From Henningerozyma blattae CBS 6284 (Eukaryota; Ascomycota; Saccharomycetes; Saccharomycetales; Saccharomycetaceae), in the NCBI RefSeq assembly GCF_000315915.1, contig NC_020189.1, forward strand, positions 62,001 to 126,000: a stretch of DNA of 64,000 nucleotides. The letters run 5' to 3'. Each line of letters starts with the position of its first letter. Position 1 is the stretch's first letter. The translations under genes and the position numbers were made by a program. This document shows positions 24,970 through 34,293 of the stretch, piece by piece. The notes beneath the pieces are model-generated. The model saw only the letters and a program-made list of their open reading frames with translations, made no database searches and was not told the origin of the DNA.

Positions 24970-26018
24970 ATTGGGTCGTTGTTCTTTAATGAATTAATGA
25001 CAACTGTCATGTGCGATCTAGTATGGATACAAATTCATAAGATTATATATAATATAAACAGTCATATTAGAAGACTTGCGTAATAAAAATCTATATATAA
25101 GTAATAAAAAGACAATTATGGTAGAAGTGAAATGGAAGAACAGTAGAAATTATTATTCACATCGATTGAAATCAAAGACATGACTCAATAGAAAAAAAAA
25201 GTTTATCAAAATTCATTTGCTCTAAATTGTGTAAGTAATCGTGAGAAGGAAGTATTATAATTGTTCATTTTTCAAAAGAGAATAAAATATTCAATAGTAT
25301 ATGATTTATTTTTAAATAGATTTAAGTATTATTGGATTATGAATAATTAGGAGATAAAAATAACTGTTGAAATCAAAAACAAAATTGGAAAAAAAATATT
25401 TCGAGCATTGTTATCTTTAAATCTCTTTTGAATGTGCATGATTAGAGAATAATAGCAAAAGTGTAGGATGATCCGTAAATATTGTATAGTTCTTGTAATT
25501 ATGATCCGAAAAGTCAGTACAATTTCCATATCATGAAATTGTAGTTAAAACATGGTAAGCAACGGTTTCTAAAACAAAAATAAATAGAGAATTTGTAATA
25601 TAAAGTTAATGTTAAAGGGAAGATAGGAAAAAATAAAAAAAGAGAAAGGAAGAAAGTGATAGTAATAGGTAAAAGTTATTTTAGTGAAAAAAAAATAAGA
25701 AGTTATATAAAATAATGTGTCTTTAGTAGGTTGAATTGAAAAAAGGACTAAAATAAAATGGAATTTGATTGTAAGGAGAGAGGTTAAAAAACAAGTAAAC
25801 AAATAAAGAAATAAAGAAATAAAGAAATAGTTAAGTTCAGATGAGATTGTTGAATGCTATAGATAAAAACACATACAAAAATTGTTGGGTTATTGATGAT
25901 ACAATATGAATGATTATTTTTTTAATTTTAATTAAAGGAACGTTTAAAGTATCAAGTATATCTAAAACTTTTAAGGAAATGAACGATTGAATAATAATCA
26001 TTAAGTTGTATTATGGGA
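24970..26018. other. MHF2-ENT convergent intergenic region
   Basis: About 1.05 kb of very AT-rich sequence between converging genes. A short (AAATAAAG)n-like run lies at 25800-25828. Short hydrophobic frames at 25347-25529 and 25569-25802 on the minus strand reflect AT richness. DHH1, expected here from S. cerevisiae, is missing, and no trace of it is seen. Confidence 0.55.
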
Positions 26019-27818
26019 TCATAAATCAATTAAACTAAACCCTTGAGCATTCGAATTTTGTTGTTGTTGAGCATGTTGTTGATTTGGTTGTTGATATTGT
26101 TGAGTGTTTGGTTGACTTGCAGTAGTTTGTGGTTGTGGTTGGTTACCAAAACCATAACCAGTGTAACTTGGAACTACATTTGTACTTGGTAAACCAGTAT
26201 ATTGATTTGACATGAAAGGATTATTCTTTGGATCATTTATATACTGTTTATAACCTGTACCTTGTGAATTAATGAAAGTGCCTGTTGCGGTATGTTGAGC
26301 AGGAATACGCATGTCACCTGTGTTACCAAAAGTATCGATACCGGTACCCGTGGCCAAAAGAGTATTCAAATTATTATATTTATCTGAAATTTCTTGGTTA
26401 CCAGTACGCATTTGTGGGATTGGTTGTGGTGGTAATGAAGAAGCATTTGTTTTTGTTGTATAACTTGATTGAGTTGCTGGTGGAACCGAAGTAGATTGTT
26501 TGAAAGAGGATAAATCGGGTAGAGTTGTACTTGAGCTTGACATTAAAGGAGGTTGTTGTTGTTGAGGGTTGTTTATATTTGATAAGGAGAAAGGATTGTT
26601 GGTACCAGTAACCATTGGTTGTTGGTTTAAAGCTGTTTGTTGTTGAGCCAATAGGGCGGCTTGTTGTTGTTGTGCTTGTTGTTCTGCTAGACGTTGTTGT
26701 TCAGCTAAACGTTGTTGTTCAGCTAAACGTTGTTGCTCGGCTAAGGCAGCTTGTTGAGCTTGAGCTTGAGCCTGAGCTTGAGCTTGTTGTTGTTGTAATA
26801 GTTGTTGTTGTTCCAAAGCAGCTTGAGCTTGTTGTTGATAGAAAGCTGCTTCGGCTTGTTGGTGAGCCAATGCGGCTTGTTGTTGTTGTTGTTGGGCCCA
26901 AAGAGCTTGTTGTTCAGCCAATCGTTGTTGTTCCAGGAGGGCCTGTTGAGCTTGTTGTTGTTGTAATTGTTGCTGTTGTTGTTGTTGTTGATATTGTAAC
27001 CATTCTTCATAGGAGATTGGGTTACCAAAGATATCTGTATAAACATTTGCCACGTTTTGTGTAGTTGGTGTAGCGTTTTGTTGATTTTGTAAAGCTATTT
27101 GTTGAGCATGTAATTCTTGTAATTTTTTCAATTCTTCTTCTTCTTTACTCAATTGCAAAGCTGTTTCAAAATCATCTTCTTGATCACCTTCTCTATTTCT
27201 TCTCCTTCTTTCATCTTCTTCAGCAGTTCTTTTGCTTTCTTCTATAGCTTTTTGTAAGTCATCATCATAATGATCGTCAGCTCTTTGTCTATTGAAATCA
27301 GATCTTGAAGTGTTTCTTCTTTGTGGGGCCATACGAGGAGGTGGTGCACTACGTCTACCGCCACGGCTATGTAAGCTTCTTTCTTCTCTTAATCTTTCAT
27401 CATCCATCAATAAACTTGTTAATTCTGTAGCTCTAACTCTAACTATTTGACCCTGGTCATAGCCTGTATTGTAATCAATGGCATCATCTACTCTAAATTC
27501 CTTCAAAGTCTTGATCAAATATAAATTTTCTTTACACCAAAACACACAATTCTCACTACCGAATCTAATCAAATAATCCAAAACAGTCAACGACTTAGCC
27601 ACATGTTTCCAATATTTACCCTTGTCATTCAATCTTTTATCCAACATATCCATAATTTCGAAAAAATCCACTGAATCATAAGTCTTTTCGGCAATATCAT
27701 CAAGAATGTCGATAGATGGTGTGTTTTCGTCATTAGCTGTGGCATCCCTCACCAAGATTTGAGTGGAGGAGTAACCTTTCACCATATTTTTGGTGGAACG
27801 TAAGAATTGTTTCGACAT
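26019..27818 (-). CDS. ENT2: Epsin, endocytic clathrin adaptor (Ent1/Ent2)
   Basis: Epsins bind PI(4,5)P2, ubiquitinated cargo, Ede1/Pan1 EH domains and clathrin during endocytosis. An ENTH domain covers residues 1-150. Two ubiquitin-interacting motifs lie near 185-202 (DDDLQKAIEESKRTAEED) and 214-230 (EDDFETALQLSKEEEE). A long Gln/Ala-rich region follows, then two NPF motifs (NNPF) for EH domains. The protein ends in the clathrin box LIDL (596-599). At 599 residues it is nearer Ent2 (613) than Ent1 (454). The neighbours match both loci: MHF2 beside ENT1 and COX24/MSS51 near ENT2. Confidence 0.94.
   Translation of the reverse strand: MSKQFLRSTKNMVKGYSSTQILVRDATANDENTPSIDILDDIAEKTYDSVDFFEIMDMLDKRLNDKGKYWKHVAKSLTVLDYLIRFGSENCVFWCKENLYLIKTLKEFRVDDAIDYNTGYDQGQIVRVRATELTSLLMDDERLREERSLHSRGGRRSAPPPRMAPQRRNTSRSDFNRQRADDHYDDDLQKAIEESKRTAEEDERRRRNREGDQEDDFETALQLSKEEEELKKLQELHAQQIALQNQQNATPTTQNVANVYTDIFGNPISYEEWLQYQQQQQQQQLQQQQAQQALLEQQRLAEQQALWAQQQQQQAALAHQQAEAAFYQQQAQAALEQQQLLQQQQAQAQAQAQAQQAALAEQQRLAEQQRLAEQQRLAEQQAQQQQAALLAQQQTALNQQPMVTGTNNPFSLSNINNPQQQQPPLMSSSSTTLPDLSSFKQSTSVPPATQSSYTTKTNASSLPPQPIPQMRTGNQEISDKYNNLNTLLATGTGIDTFGNTGDMRIPAQHTATGTFINSQGTGYKQYINDPKNNPFMSNQYTGLPSTNVVPSYTGYGFGNQPQPQTTASQPNTQQYQQPNQQHAQQQQNSNAQGFSLIDL
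26546..27000 (-). repeat. Gln/Ala codon repeats inside ENT
   Basis: TTG/TGC-rich runs on the plus strand (CAA/GCA on the coding strand) encode poly-Gln and Gln-Ala stretches. A repeated 24-base module encoding AEQQRLAE occurs at about 26688-26745. The frame at 26615-27064 on the plus strand is a shadow of this repeat. Confidence 0.85.
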
Positions 27819-28515
27819 TGTTAAATTGTATTCTTGGTTTTAATTCTCAATATTTGTAAGCAAAAAAAAAAAGAATAAGAGGATAATTCTGCAGGTTAGG
27901 TATGGTAATGTAGTTTAATTATAGCTTGATAAGAACAAGTATAATAATTTTTTTTTATGATTGTTTGCTATTAATTGGTAAGATCAACGTAGCAATGGAG
28001 AATATTTTATTGTTACCTAAATACTTGGACAATAAAAAAAACCTTCCGTAATCTAAAGGCCAAATTTTTCGATAGATAGATAAATTAGCAAAAAATGTGC
28101 TAAAAAATGTTCAAATAAATGTGTGAAAAAATGTGCAAATCACTGAGCAAATAACTGAGTAAATAATTGTGCAAACAATTGTACAAACAATTGTACAAAT
28201 AAATAAATAAACAAATAAGCGATTTACAAGAATTGTATAAATAAATAGCAAGCTTTTAGTCTTTAATCCCTACACCTTTTCAGCCTACATTTCTTGCCAC
28301 TAGCCGTGTTCCTGAATCTGATGAAGAGCCGAGATTTCGAAGGGGCCGAGGGGCACTCAGGAAGCCAGAAAATTACCCGGGACAGTCACGTGACGAGGAC
28401 CATCTCATAGTAGTGATAAGAATAGCTATAGCAATAATCTTAAATATAATAATATTAATACACATATATACAGGTACACGGTACGTATGAGAAACGATGC
28501 ATCGAGGGTTGGCGC
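27819..28515. promoter_or_regulatory. ENT upstream / COX24 3' region
   Basis: No gene is seen. TTACCCG (28373-28379) is a Reb1 site, and TCACGTGA (28386-28393) is a palindromic Cbf1 site 6 bases away. Both are about 560 bases upstream of ENT. A degenerate 12-bp array lies between them and the gene. Confidence 0.55.
28090..28209. repeat. Degenerate 12-bp tandem array, ten units
   Basis: Units begin every 12 bases from 28090. They read AAAAAATGTGCT, AAAAAATGTTCA, AATAAATGTGTG, AAAAAATGTGCA, AATCACTGAGCA, AATAACTGAGTA, AATAATTGTGCA, then AACAATTGTACA twice, and AATAAATAAATA. The shared pattern is AANNAxTGTGCA. It lies 270-390 bases upstream of the ENT start. Confidence 0.85.
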
Positions 28516-28974
28516 TTAACGACCTTGACCCAACTTTCTACGCTCAGCCTTTTCCTTACGACGACGCTTACGTAGCTTGTGTTTCTTCATCTTCTTACGT
28601 CTTTTACGCATCACACTATCCAGGTGCATGGTAACGTTTTGTAGGGGTTCTTGGGAGTCAGTGATTGGAACTGGTTGAAATGTAATGTTAGGGTTCGCTA
28701 GGACCGCATTGGGTGTCAAGGTTTCAGGGAAGGTTAGGGTAGCATGTTTAGTAGATGGGTTGACCCCTAGAAACGAAGTAGTTCGAAGCGTATTCTGGAA
28801 TAAGTGTGCCTGGCATAAGGTTGTCTGGTATGATGAAGACGAAATTGTGTTATGGGATGGAACTATGGAATATGAACGATTGGTAATAGTGGGGGTGTGC
28901 TTGAAAAAAGGTACCACCCATCGTATACCATGACTGGTCGGATTGTGGAAGCGTGGAAGACCTGCTTTAAACAT
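28516..28974 (-). CDS. COX24: Mitochondrial small-subunit ribosomal protein Cox24/Qri5 (mS38)
   Basis: Cox24 is a mitochondrial protein needed for processing and translation of COX1 mRNA and belongs to the mS38/AURKAIP1 ribosomal family. The 152 residues compare with 111 in S. cerevisiae; the extra length is in the variable N-terminal half. The very basic C-terminus ([20 protein letters not shown] followed by [14 protein letters not shown]) is almost identical to the S. cerevisiae end. It diverges from MSS51; these are the adjacent genes YLR204W and YLR203C in S. cerevisiae. Confidence 0.95.
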   Translation of the reverse strand: MFKAGLPRFHNPTSHGIRWVVPFFKHTPTITNRSYSIVPSHNTISSSSYQTTLCQAHLFQNTLRTTSFLGVNPSTKHATLTFPETLTPNAVLANPNITFQPVPITDSQEPLQNVTMHLDSVMRKRRKKMKKHKLRKRRRKEKAERRKLGQGR

Positions 28975-29768
28975 TGGTGAGCGTGGCTACCCGTAAATAA
29001 TATTTGCTTATGGTGATAATAGATCCACTGTGTATTAAGACTTAATTGATTTACAATTGTATATATATTTGTTGAGAGTCTTTAATTTGTTTAGATCGGA
29101 CGGCTTCTTATAGAAATTAAAAGAGGAAACCGGTTCGTCCGATGTGATATCTAAAGTTGTGTTAACAATACACTATTAGAATAGAGGGTTATGGCTGGTA
29201 ATGGGTACATAACTATATATTCAGTACGCTGTTTTTGATATGGTGTGGGCATATATTATAAAACTTGGCCGTTAAAATTATTTTTAAGACTCTGTATTTG
29301 TTTTGCTAAAATATACATATATATATATGTGTGTATAATACAAAGAACGTAAGGTAAAACTTAAAAATAAAAATATGAATTTGTAATGTAACAATAAAAA
29401 ACAGTTTTGAGTTTTAGTCATAACCTTAAATCTTGCACAATATTCTATTCTTTAATTATACCCTTTTTTTCTTTACCACTCACGTGCACCTCGTTATAAA
29501 TTTTTCCCGCCTACAATCCGTATTTCGTGATTTTATACATTAATTATAAAAAAGGGCGAAAAGAACATTTAAATCTTTAATTCGATGTTAATAAATAAGG
29601 AAACTGCATTCTTGAACAGTTGTCTACTAATATAGACATTGGTTGTTATTTCTTGGATCATTATTCATCCTACAACGTATAAGTATCCAAAAATTATCCC
29701 ATTCCAATATTGTCGATTATTGTCCCGTTTGTTCCTTTTTTACTTTATATTATAATAGAACAAAAAAA
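28975..29768. promoter_or_regulatory. Divergent COX24 / MSS51 promoter
   Basis: No gene is seen. TCACGTG at 29480-29486 is a Cbf1-type site about 280 bases upstream of MSS51. Cbf1 is linked to respiratory-gene control, and both flanking genes act in mitochondrial COX1 expression, so joint control is a reasonable inference. A short TA/TG run lies near 29315-29335. Confidence 0.5.
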
Positions 29769-31082
29769 ATGACATTATTGTATAATACGACGAAACCAAT
29801 CTTATCTAAAAATATAATAGCATGCTCAAACTATTCCAAGAGAAATCTAATGGGATTTGTGAGGTCTACATTAGGGTTGGACCCTCCCCCTTCTCCAAAC
29901 GATCCAACTCCAGAAAATAGATTCCATCCTTGGGAAACTTCCCCCTGTGATGATTTGAGAGAAAGAGCCGCAAGAATTAAAACAATGGCAAAATGTCCAG
30001 TATCAAATCTAGATATCAATTACACCTGTCCTATATCTGGTATCCCAACTCACCATTCGAGAAAGGAATGGGAAATGGATACAAATTATCATAAAAATCA
30101 TATCGCAGATATATTGAAAAAAGTTAATATTTATGAGCATGATTTAAGATCAGGTAGACCATTCCCGGAATTCGATTTCCCCAGAGAGCAAGAATATGAT
30201 ACAGTAATCAATTTGATTAATTGGGATTTATATTTTTATACAAGAAATTTCTTCTCAATGGATACTGAATTCCAATTAGCAGCTGTAACAAAAATGTTAA
30301 GTTATCCAATGACTATAGCATCAGTACTACATCAATTTTCTCCATATTCTTTAACTCCAAAGGGTCCTGTCACTTTAGAAGGGTTAAAATCCTTGGCTGC
30401 TTTACGTTATACTTTAAATAATAATTCTCTCTCAGACACTAGTAGTGGTAATTCAGATAGTACAACAATTACAGCCACTTCTAAGAATAGACCAATGAGA
30501 ATTTTCATCTTAGGAGCTCGTGCTGAAGCTCAATTACCTCCTCATGTTTGGAAACAATTACAATATTTATTCCCCAACAGTAATTTTGAAATTCATTTCA
30601 TTGGTCCTGAAAGTTTACTAAGTAAAGATAAATCGCATTACGTTACTTCGACCACCCCTATAACTAAACGTATTGATGATTCAATGTCTTTAGTTTATCA
30701 TACTGATTATTTCCATGTCTATCACAAGGCTCAAGATTTTTACCCTTACGATCCTTACTTTGATATTTTCTTCATGTTCCATCCAGGGTTAGCTGCAACA
30801 AAGGAAACTTGGTTAAATGAAACTATGCAAGGCTTACTAGATTCAAAATGTCCAATTTTCATGACAGGGTTCCATGAAAAAGATATTACCGCCGATATCA
30901 GTGTATTGAATAAGAATTTCAGTAAAGATATGGATATTTTGATGAAACCAGTGAAGAATGTCTTTGGTTCCACTAAATGGGAATTAAATGATTCAAACCC
31001 ACAAGAAGTCTATCAATTTAATATGTATATTGCAGGTTATCGTGGTAAGCGTTACCATGCTACTGAAACTGGTAAATCATAA
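29769..31082 (+). CDS. MSS51: COX1 translational activator Mss51
   Basis: Mss51 activates translation of mitochondrial COX1 mRNA and also binds newly made Cox1, coupling its synthesis to assembly. The start is taken at the ATG at 29769 (MTLLYNTTKP), giving 437 residues against 436 in S. cerevisiae. The frame is open further upstream but without homology. The conserved RNLMGFVRSTLGLDPPPSP and ENRFHPWE blocks follow the presequence. The Cys-Pro motifs KCPVSN, TCPISG and KCPIF resemble the heme-responsive CPX motifs of the family. Confidence 0.96.
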   Translation: MTLLYNTTKPILSKNIIACSNYSKRNLMGFVRSTLGLDPPPSPNDPTPENRFHPWETSPCDDLRERAARIKTMAKCPVSNLDINYTCPISGIPTHHSRKEWEMDTNYHKNHIADILKKVNIYEHDLRSGRPFPEFDFPREQEYDTVINLINWDLYFYTRNFFSMDTEFQLAAVTKMLSYPMTIASVLHQFSPYSLTPKGPVTLEGLKSLAALRYTLNNNSLSDTSSGNSDSTTITATSKNRPMRIFILGARAEAQLPPHVWKQLQYLFPNSNFEIHFIGPESLLSKDKSHYVTSTTPITKRIDDSMSLVYHTDYFHVYHKAQDFYPYDPYFDIFFMFHPGLAATKETWLNETMQGLLDSKCPIFMTGFHEKDITADISVLNKNFSKDMDILMKPVKNVFGSTKWELNDSNPQEVYQFNMYIAGYRGKRYHATETGKS

Positions 31083-31704
31083 ACACAAACAGAAAAATTA
31101 GTCGTCCAAAGGAATTCTTAAAATAAAGTTTTTATTTAATTTGGCTGTTGTTTTTTTATTTTTCCATTTAACTTCCTTTATTCTAGCAAGTGCGTAATTA
31201 TTACTACCTATTTGTTTTTTATTCTCATCTCTTTTTCCTTTATTTTTTTATTTATCAATTTACCTTACTCTTCTAACAAATCTACTTATCATCATTATAT
31301 TCTAATCAAAGTAAGTAAATTGCTATTATCAGAGCATACCATGTAAATATAAAGACATGTATATAAATATAGTTGCATTCAGAAGAAGACGATTAAAATA
31401 AGAACTATTTCGAACTATTAATCAACTTATTATATATGCATATATATATACTCATATATTATTACTAATTATCTTTTTTTTCATTAGGTTGCATGTATTT
31501 TAAATAGAATTAGCGTCAGTTACAATAGAAATATTCATGAAAAATTAAATTGCGAAATAGAGAAATATATAATAAAAGTTGAATATGTAAATTATATATT
31601 TTTGAATGATTAATTTATGATTTGTATAATATAATACACAAATAGTGCTTCTATGGATCCTTTATTTTTTTTATTGTTATTTTTTAATTTCGTAAGGGTT
31701 AGAT
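31083..31704. other. MSS51-CDC36 convergent intergenic region
   Basis: AT-rich 3' flanks of two converging genes. No gene or RNA is seen. This joins the YLR203-type part to the YDL165-type part. Confidence 0.6.
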
Positions 31705-32568
31705 TTACATAATAGCATTATAGAATAATATGAATTCTCTTTGACATTTTTCCCAACGTTGAGGATCAAAAAATACATATGATCCTCTTTCGCTAAACCC
31801 GTCGGCTGCAACAATTGGTTCCATCATAGGATCTTTTGTTAACCAAGTTTTTAATATTTTATGGAATCTCCAATTACGTTTACGTAATTCTAGATAAGTT
31901 AATTCTTGAATTACGGTACCTGGATGTTTGTAAAATAAATAAAATAACGTTTCATCTTGAAATAATGCTACTCTTTGTTGATCTAATTCAATATTATTAA
32001 AAGTTGGGGGAGTGGTATTACATTGTAAAACATTTGATATATTTGAAAAAGATGATGGTATAAAAAACCTTGGTTGAACTTCACTTCTTGAAGTTTCAGC
32101 CCATGGACTTTGAAATGTATCTAGAATTCTATGTCTCTTATTATCTCTTGGTAGACCTAGAGAATGCAGCATGGACGATAAATCCGCACCTATTGTTAGG
32201 GAATGGTCAATTGTAGAAGAGATCGTAGTCGTTATACTTGTATCCAATTTATCATCTTTTTTAGTGGAACTTGAATCTTTTGAAGTTGTAGTCTCTTTTT
32301 TCGAATTATCTTCTTCTTTACTTTCTGGTTCCTCTTGTTTATCCTTAGATGCATCCTGTCCATCACTATCTTTCTTAGTCTCATCTTTATCACCTTTGCC
32401 CTGATCTTCTACGTTATTTTCACCACTATTTTCTGTATCTTTCTCAATGTTCTCATCTGTGTTTGTTTTTATTTTTTCTGTAGTATCATTATTATTCGTG
32501 TTATTAGTCCCTTGTAATTCATCCAACCTTATTAGGGGAACTAAAGCTTTTAAACCGAATCTATCCAT
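31705..32568 (-). CDS. CDC36: CCR4-NOT complex subunit Cdc36 (Not2)
   Basis: Cdc36/Not2 is a scaffold subunit of the CCR4-NOT deadenylase and transcription regulator. The N-terminus (DRFGLKALVPLIRL) and the NOT box (LFQDETLFYLFYKHPGTV, FDPQRWEKCQREF, ending LFYNAIM) match S. cerevisiae Cdc36 closely. The protein has 287 residues against 191. The difference is almost wholly one insert of about 95 residues at 17-112, rich in Asp, Glu, Lys, Ser and Thr. FAP7 diverges from it, as in S. cerevisiae (YDL165W-YDL166C). Confidence 0.95.
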   Translation of the reverse strand: MDRFGLKALVPLIRLDELQGTNNTNNNDTTEKIKTNTDENIEKDTENSGENNVEDQGKGDKDETKKDSDGQDASKDKQEEPESKEEDNSKKETTTSKDSSSTKKDDKLDTSITTTISSTIDHSLTIGADLSSMLHSLGLPRDNKRHRILDTFQSPWAETSRSEVQPRFFIPSSFSNISNVLQCNTTPPTFNNIELDQQRVALFQDETLFYLFYKHPGTVIQELTYLELRKRNWRFHKILKTWLTKDPMMEPIVAADGFSERGSYVFFDPQRWEKCQREFILFYNAIM

Positions 32569-33048
32569 TATTATATTATAAAACTAGTTATTTCAAATGA
32601 GATATCTATGTACAGTAAAGTTGTTGTGATTTAGTCACTAATTATTATGGGAGTGATGGAAAAAAAGCAAATGGTGAATGAGGAATAAGCACAATTATAA
32701 TATACCCTATTGAATTTAAATAAATAAAAGGTATGGATTTATGCGTATAAAAATAGTGAAAAAAAAATTAAAGGTTTTATTAGAACTACAAATTATATTT
32801 AAAAATGTTAAATTTCTTTTTAGAGACCAGATCTTAAATTTTCATTTTCCTCTTCTTTTTTTTGTATTTTTATTTTTCATAGTTAATAAAATTCGGGGAA
32901 ACATTTCGGTACAATCTTAAAAGAAAATAGACAGGAAATGTATGTGAAATGAAAAAAATTCCAAAAAACGTTAAAAATTAATGAATTAAATGGAAGAGAT
33001 GAGATGAGAGATACCCAAGTGAATAAGATAAATACAGCTCGTTGAAAG
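32569..33048. promoter_or_regulatory. Divergent CDC36 / FAP7 promoter
   Basis: About 480 AT-rich bases. No confident factor site or gene is seen. Confidence 0.45.
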
Positions 33049-33678
33049 ATGAAATCAAGAAGATACCTTCCAAACTTGTTGATTAGTGGTACTCCGGGTA
33101 CTGGGAAATCTAGCACCTGTGAGCTACTAAAGCGTGAATTAGAAGATTATAAATATATCAATATATCTGATTTTGCCAAGGAATTCAATTGTTATGATGG
33201 GTTTGATAAAGGTCGTAAGTCGCATATTGTTGATGAAGATAAGTTATTGGATGAATTAGAACCAATACTTAGAGAAGGACATAATATTGTCGATTGGCAT
33301 GTCAATGATGTGTTTCCTGAAAGATTAATTGACTTGGTGGTCATTCTTAGAGCAGATAATTCTGTCTTATATGATAGATTACAAAATAGAAAGTATCACG
33401 ATGCAAAAGTCCAAGAAAATTTGGATGCTGAGATAATGGGAGTTGTCTTACAAGATGCCATTGACTCCTATGCCCAAGAAATTGTTATTGAGTTGCAAAG
33501 CAATAACACTGAAGAAATGACTTCAAATGTAGATAGAATTGTATCATGGGTTGAACTATGGAAGAAACAACATGCTGATGGTGTTACTAATGAATTAGGT
33601 GAAATCAAGAAAGACCAATCAGAATCTGAAGATGAAAGCGAAAGCGAAGGTGAAAGCCAAAGCGACAATGAGGAATAA
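33049..33678 (+). CDS. FAP7: Adenylate kinase / ribosome assembly factor Fap7 (hCINAP)
   Basis: Fap7 is an ATPase that binds Rps14 and is needed for the final cleavage of 20S pre-rRNA to 18S rRNA. It has 209 residues (197 in S. cerevisiae). The P-loop GTPGTGKS is at 14-21. The DxH motif (DWHVNDVFPE) with Asp82 and His84 is typical of the family. The C-terminus is an acidic Ser-Glu tail, longer than in S. cerevisiae. Confidence 0.97.
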   Translation: MKSRRYLPNLLISGTPGTGKSSTCELLKRELEDYKYINISDFAKEFNCYDGFDKGRKSHIVDEDKLLDELEPILREGHNIVDWHVNDVFPERLIDLVVILRADNSVLYDRLQNRKYHDAKVQENLDAEIMGVVLQDAIDSYAQEIVIELQSNNTEEMTSNVDRIVSWVELWKKQHADGVTNELGEIKKDQSESEDESESEGESQSDNEE

Positions 33679-34293
33679 GAACGGTGAAGCCCTACTTAGT
33701 CTCTACATAAAAAATTTATAAATACTCCTATATAGTTGGAATTTATTTGTATAATAATAATAATAAACCTTTAACTGTGAATACACGTCAGCAATGTTTA
33801 ATTTTTATTTTCGGTTTTTTTCCGGCACAAACTTTTTGTGACGCAACGCGTTGCGCGTTCCCTGAGAAAAATAAAAAATTAAATAAAAAAATGGTACAGG
33901 GCAAAACGCGTAAACTGAAGAAATGCGTAAACAGCAGGGATAACGTCACAAAAGCATACTGTAAGAAACACCATTTCCAGCAGACAAACAAGCAAAGAAC
34001 TAGCTTTGTGAATTTTTGTATTAGGTTTGAACAGATTTTACTCAGTTGGTGTCGAGTGGGGAGGTCAACCTACAAAAGAGCAAGATAGAAATTCAAGATT
34101 GTTAGATTTAAAGAATTCAAATATTGGGAAGTTCAGAATATTAGAAGATTTTAAGGTTGAAAAGTGAAAATTGAAAAGTTTCAGAGTTTCAATACTGTGA
34201 TATAAAGATTTGAGTGTCGTACATAGTCAATCAGGCCGTTAAAGAGAGAGATCAATTGGTTATTCAAGAACTTAATACATACCGATCGAAACT
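33679..34293. promoter_or_regulatory. FAP7-CLB5 intergenic region, CLB5 promoter
   Basis: Two perfect ACGCGT MluI cell-cycle boxes are at 33846-33851 and 33906-33911. They are the binding site of MBF (Mbp1-Swi6), which drives G1/S transcription of CLB5 and CLB6. They lie about 385-450 bases before the ATG, in a more GC-rich patch. The 113-codon frame at 33747-34088 that runs across them is not believed to be a gene. Confidence 0.75.

Noticed and set aside
24970..26018. Short hydrophobic frames between MHF2 and ENT
   Set aside because: They are explained by AT richness, are not conserved in kind, and have no start context or domain.
29643..29768. N-terminal extension of MSS51
   Set aside because: It begins at a non-ATG codon and lacks similarity; the ATG at 29769 gives the family length and conserved start.
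33747..34088. 113-codon frame upstream of CLB5
   Set aside because: It runs across two MCB sites in the CLB5 promoter and has no recognisable domain.
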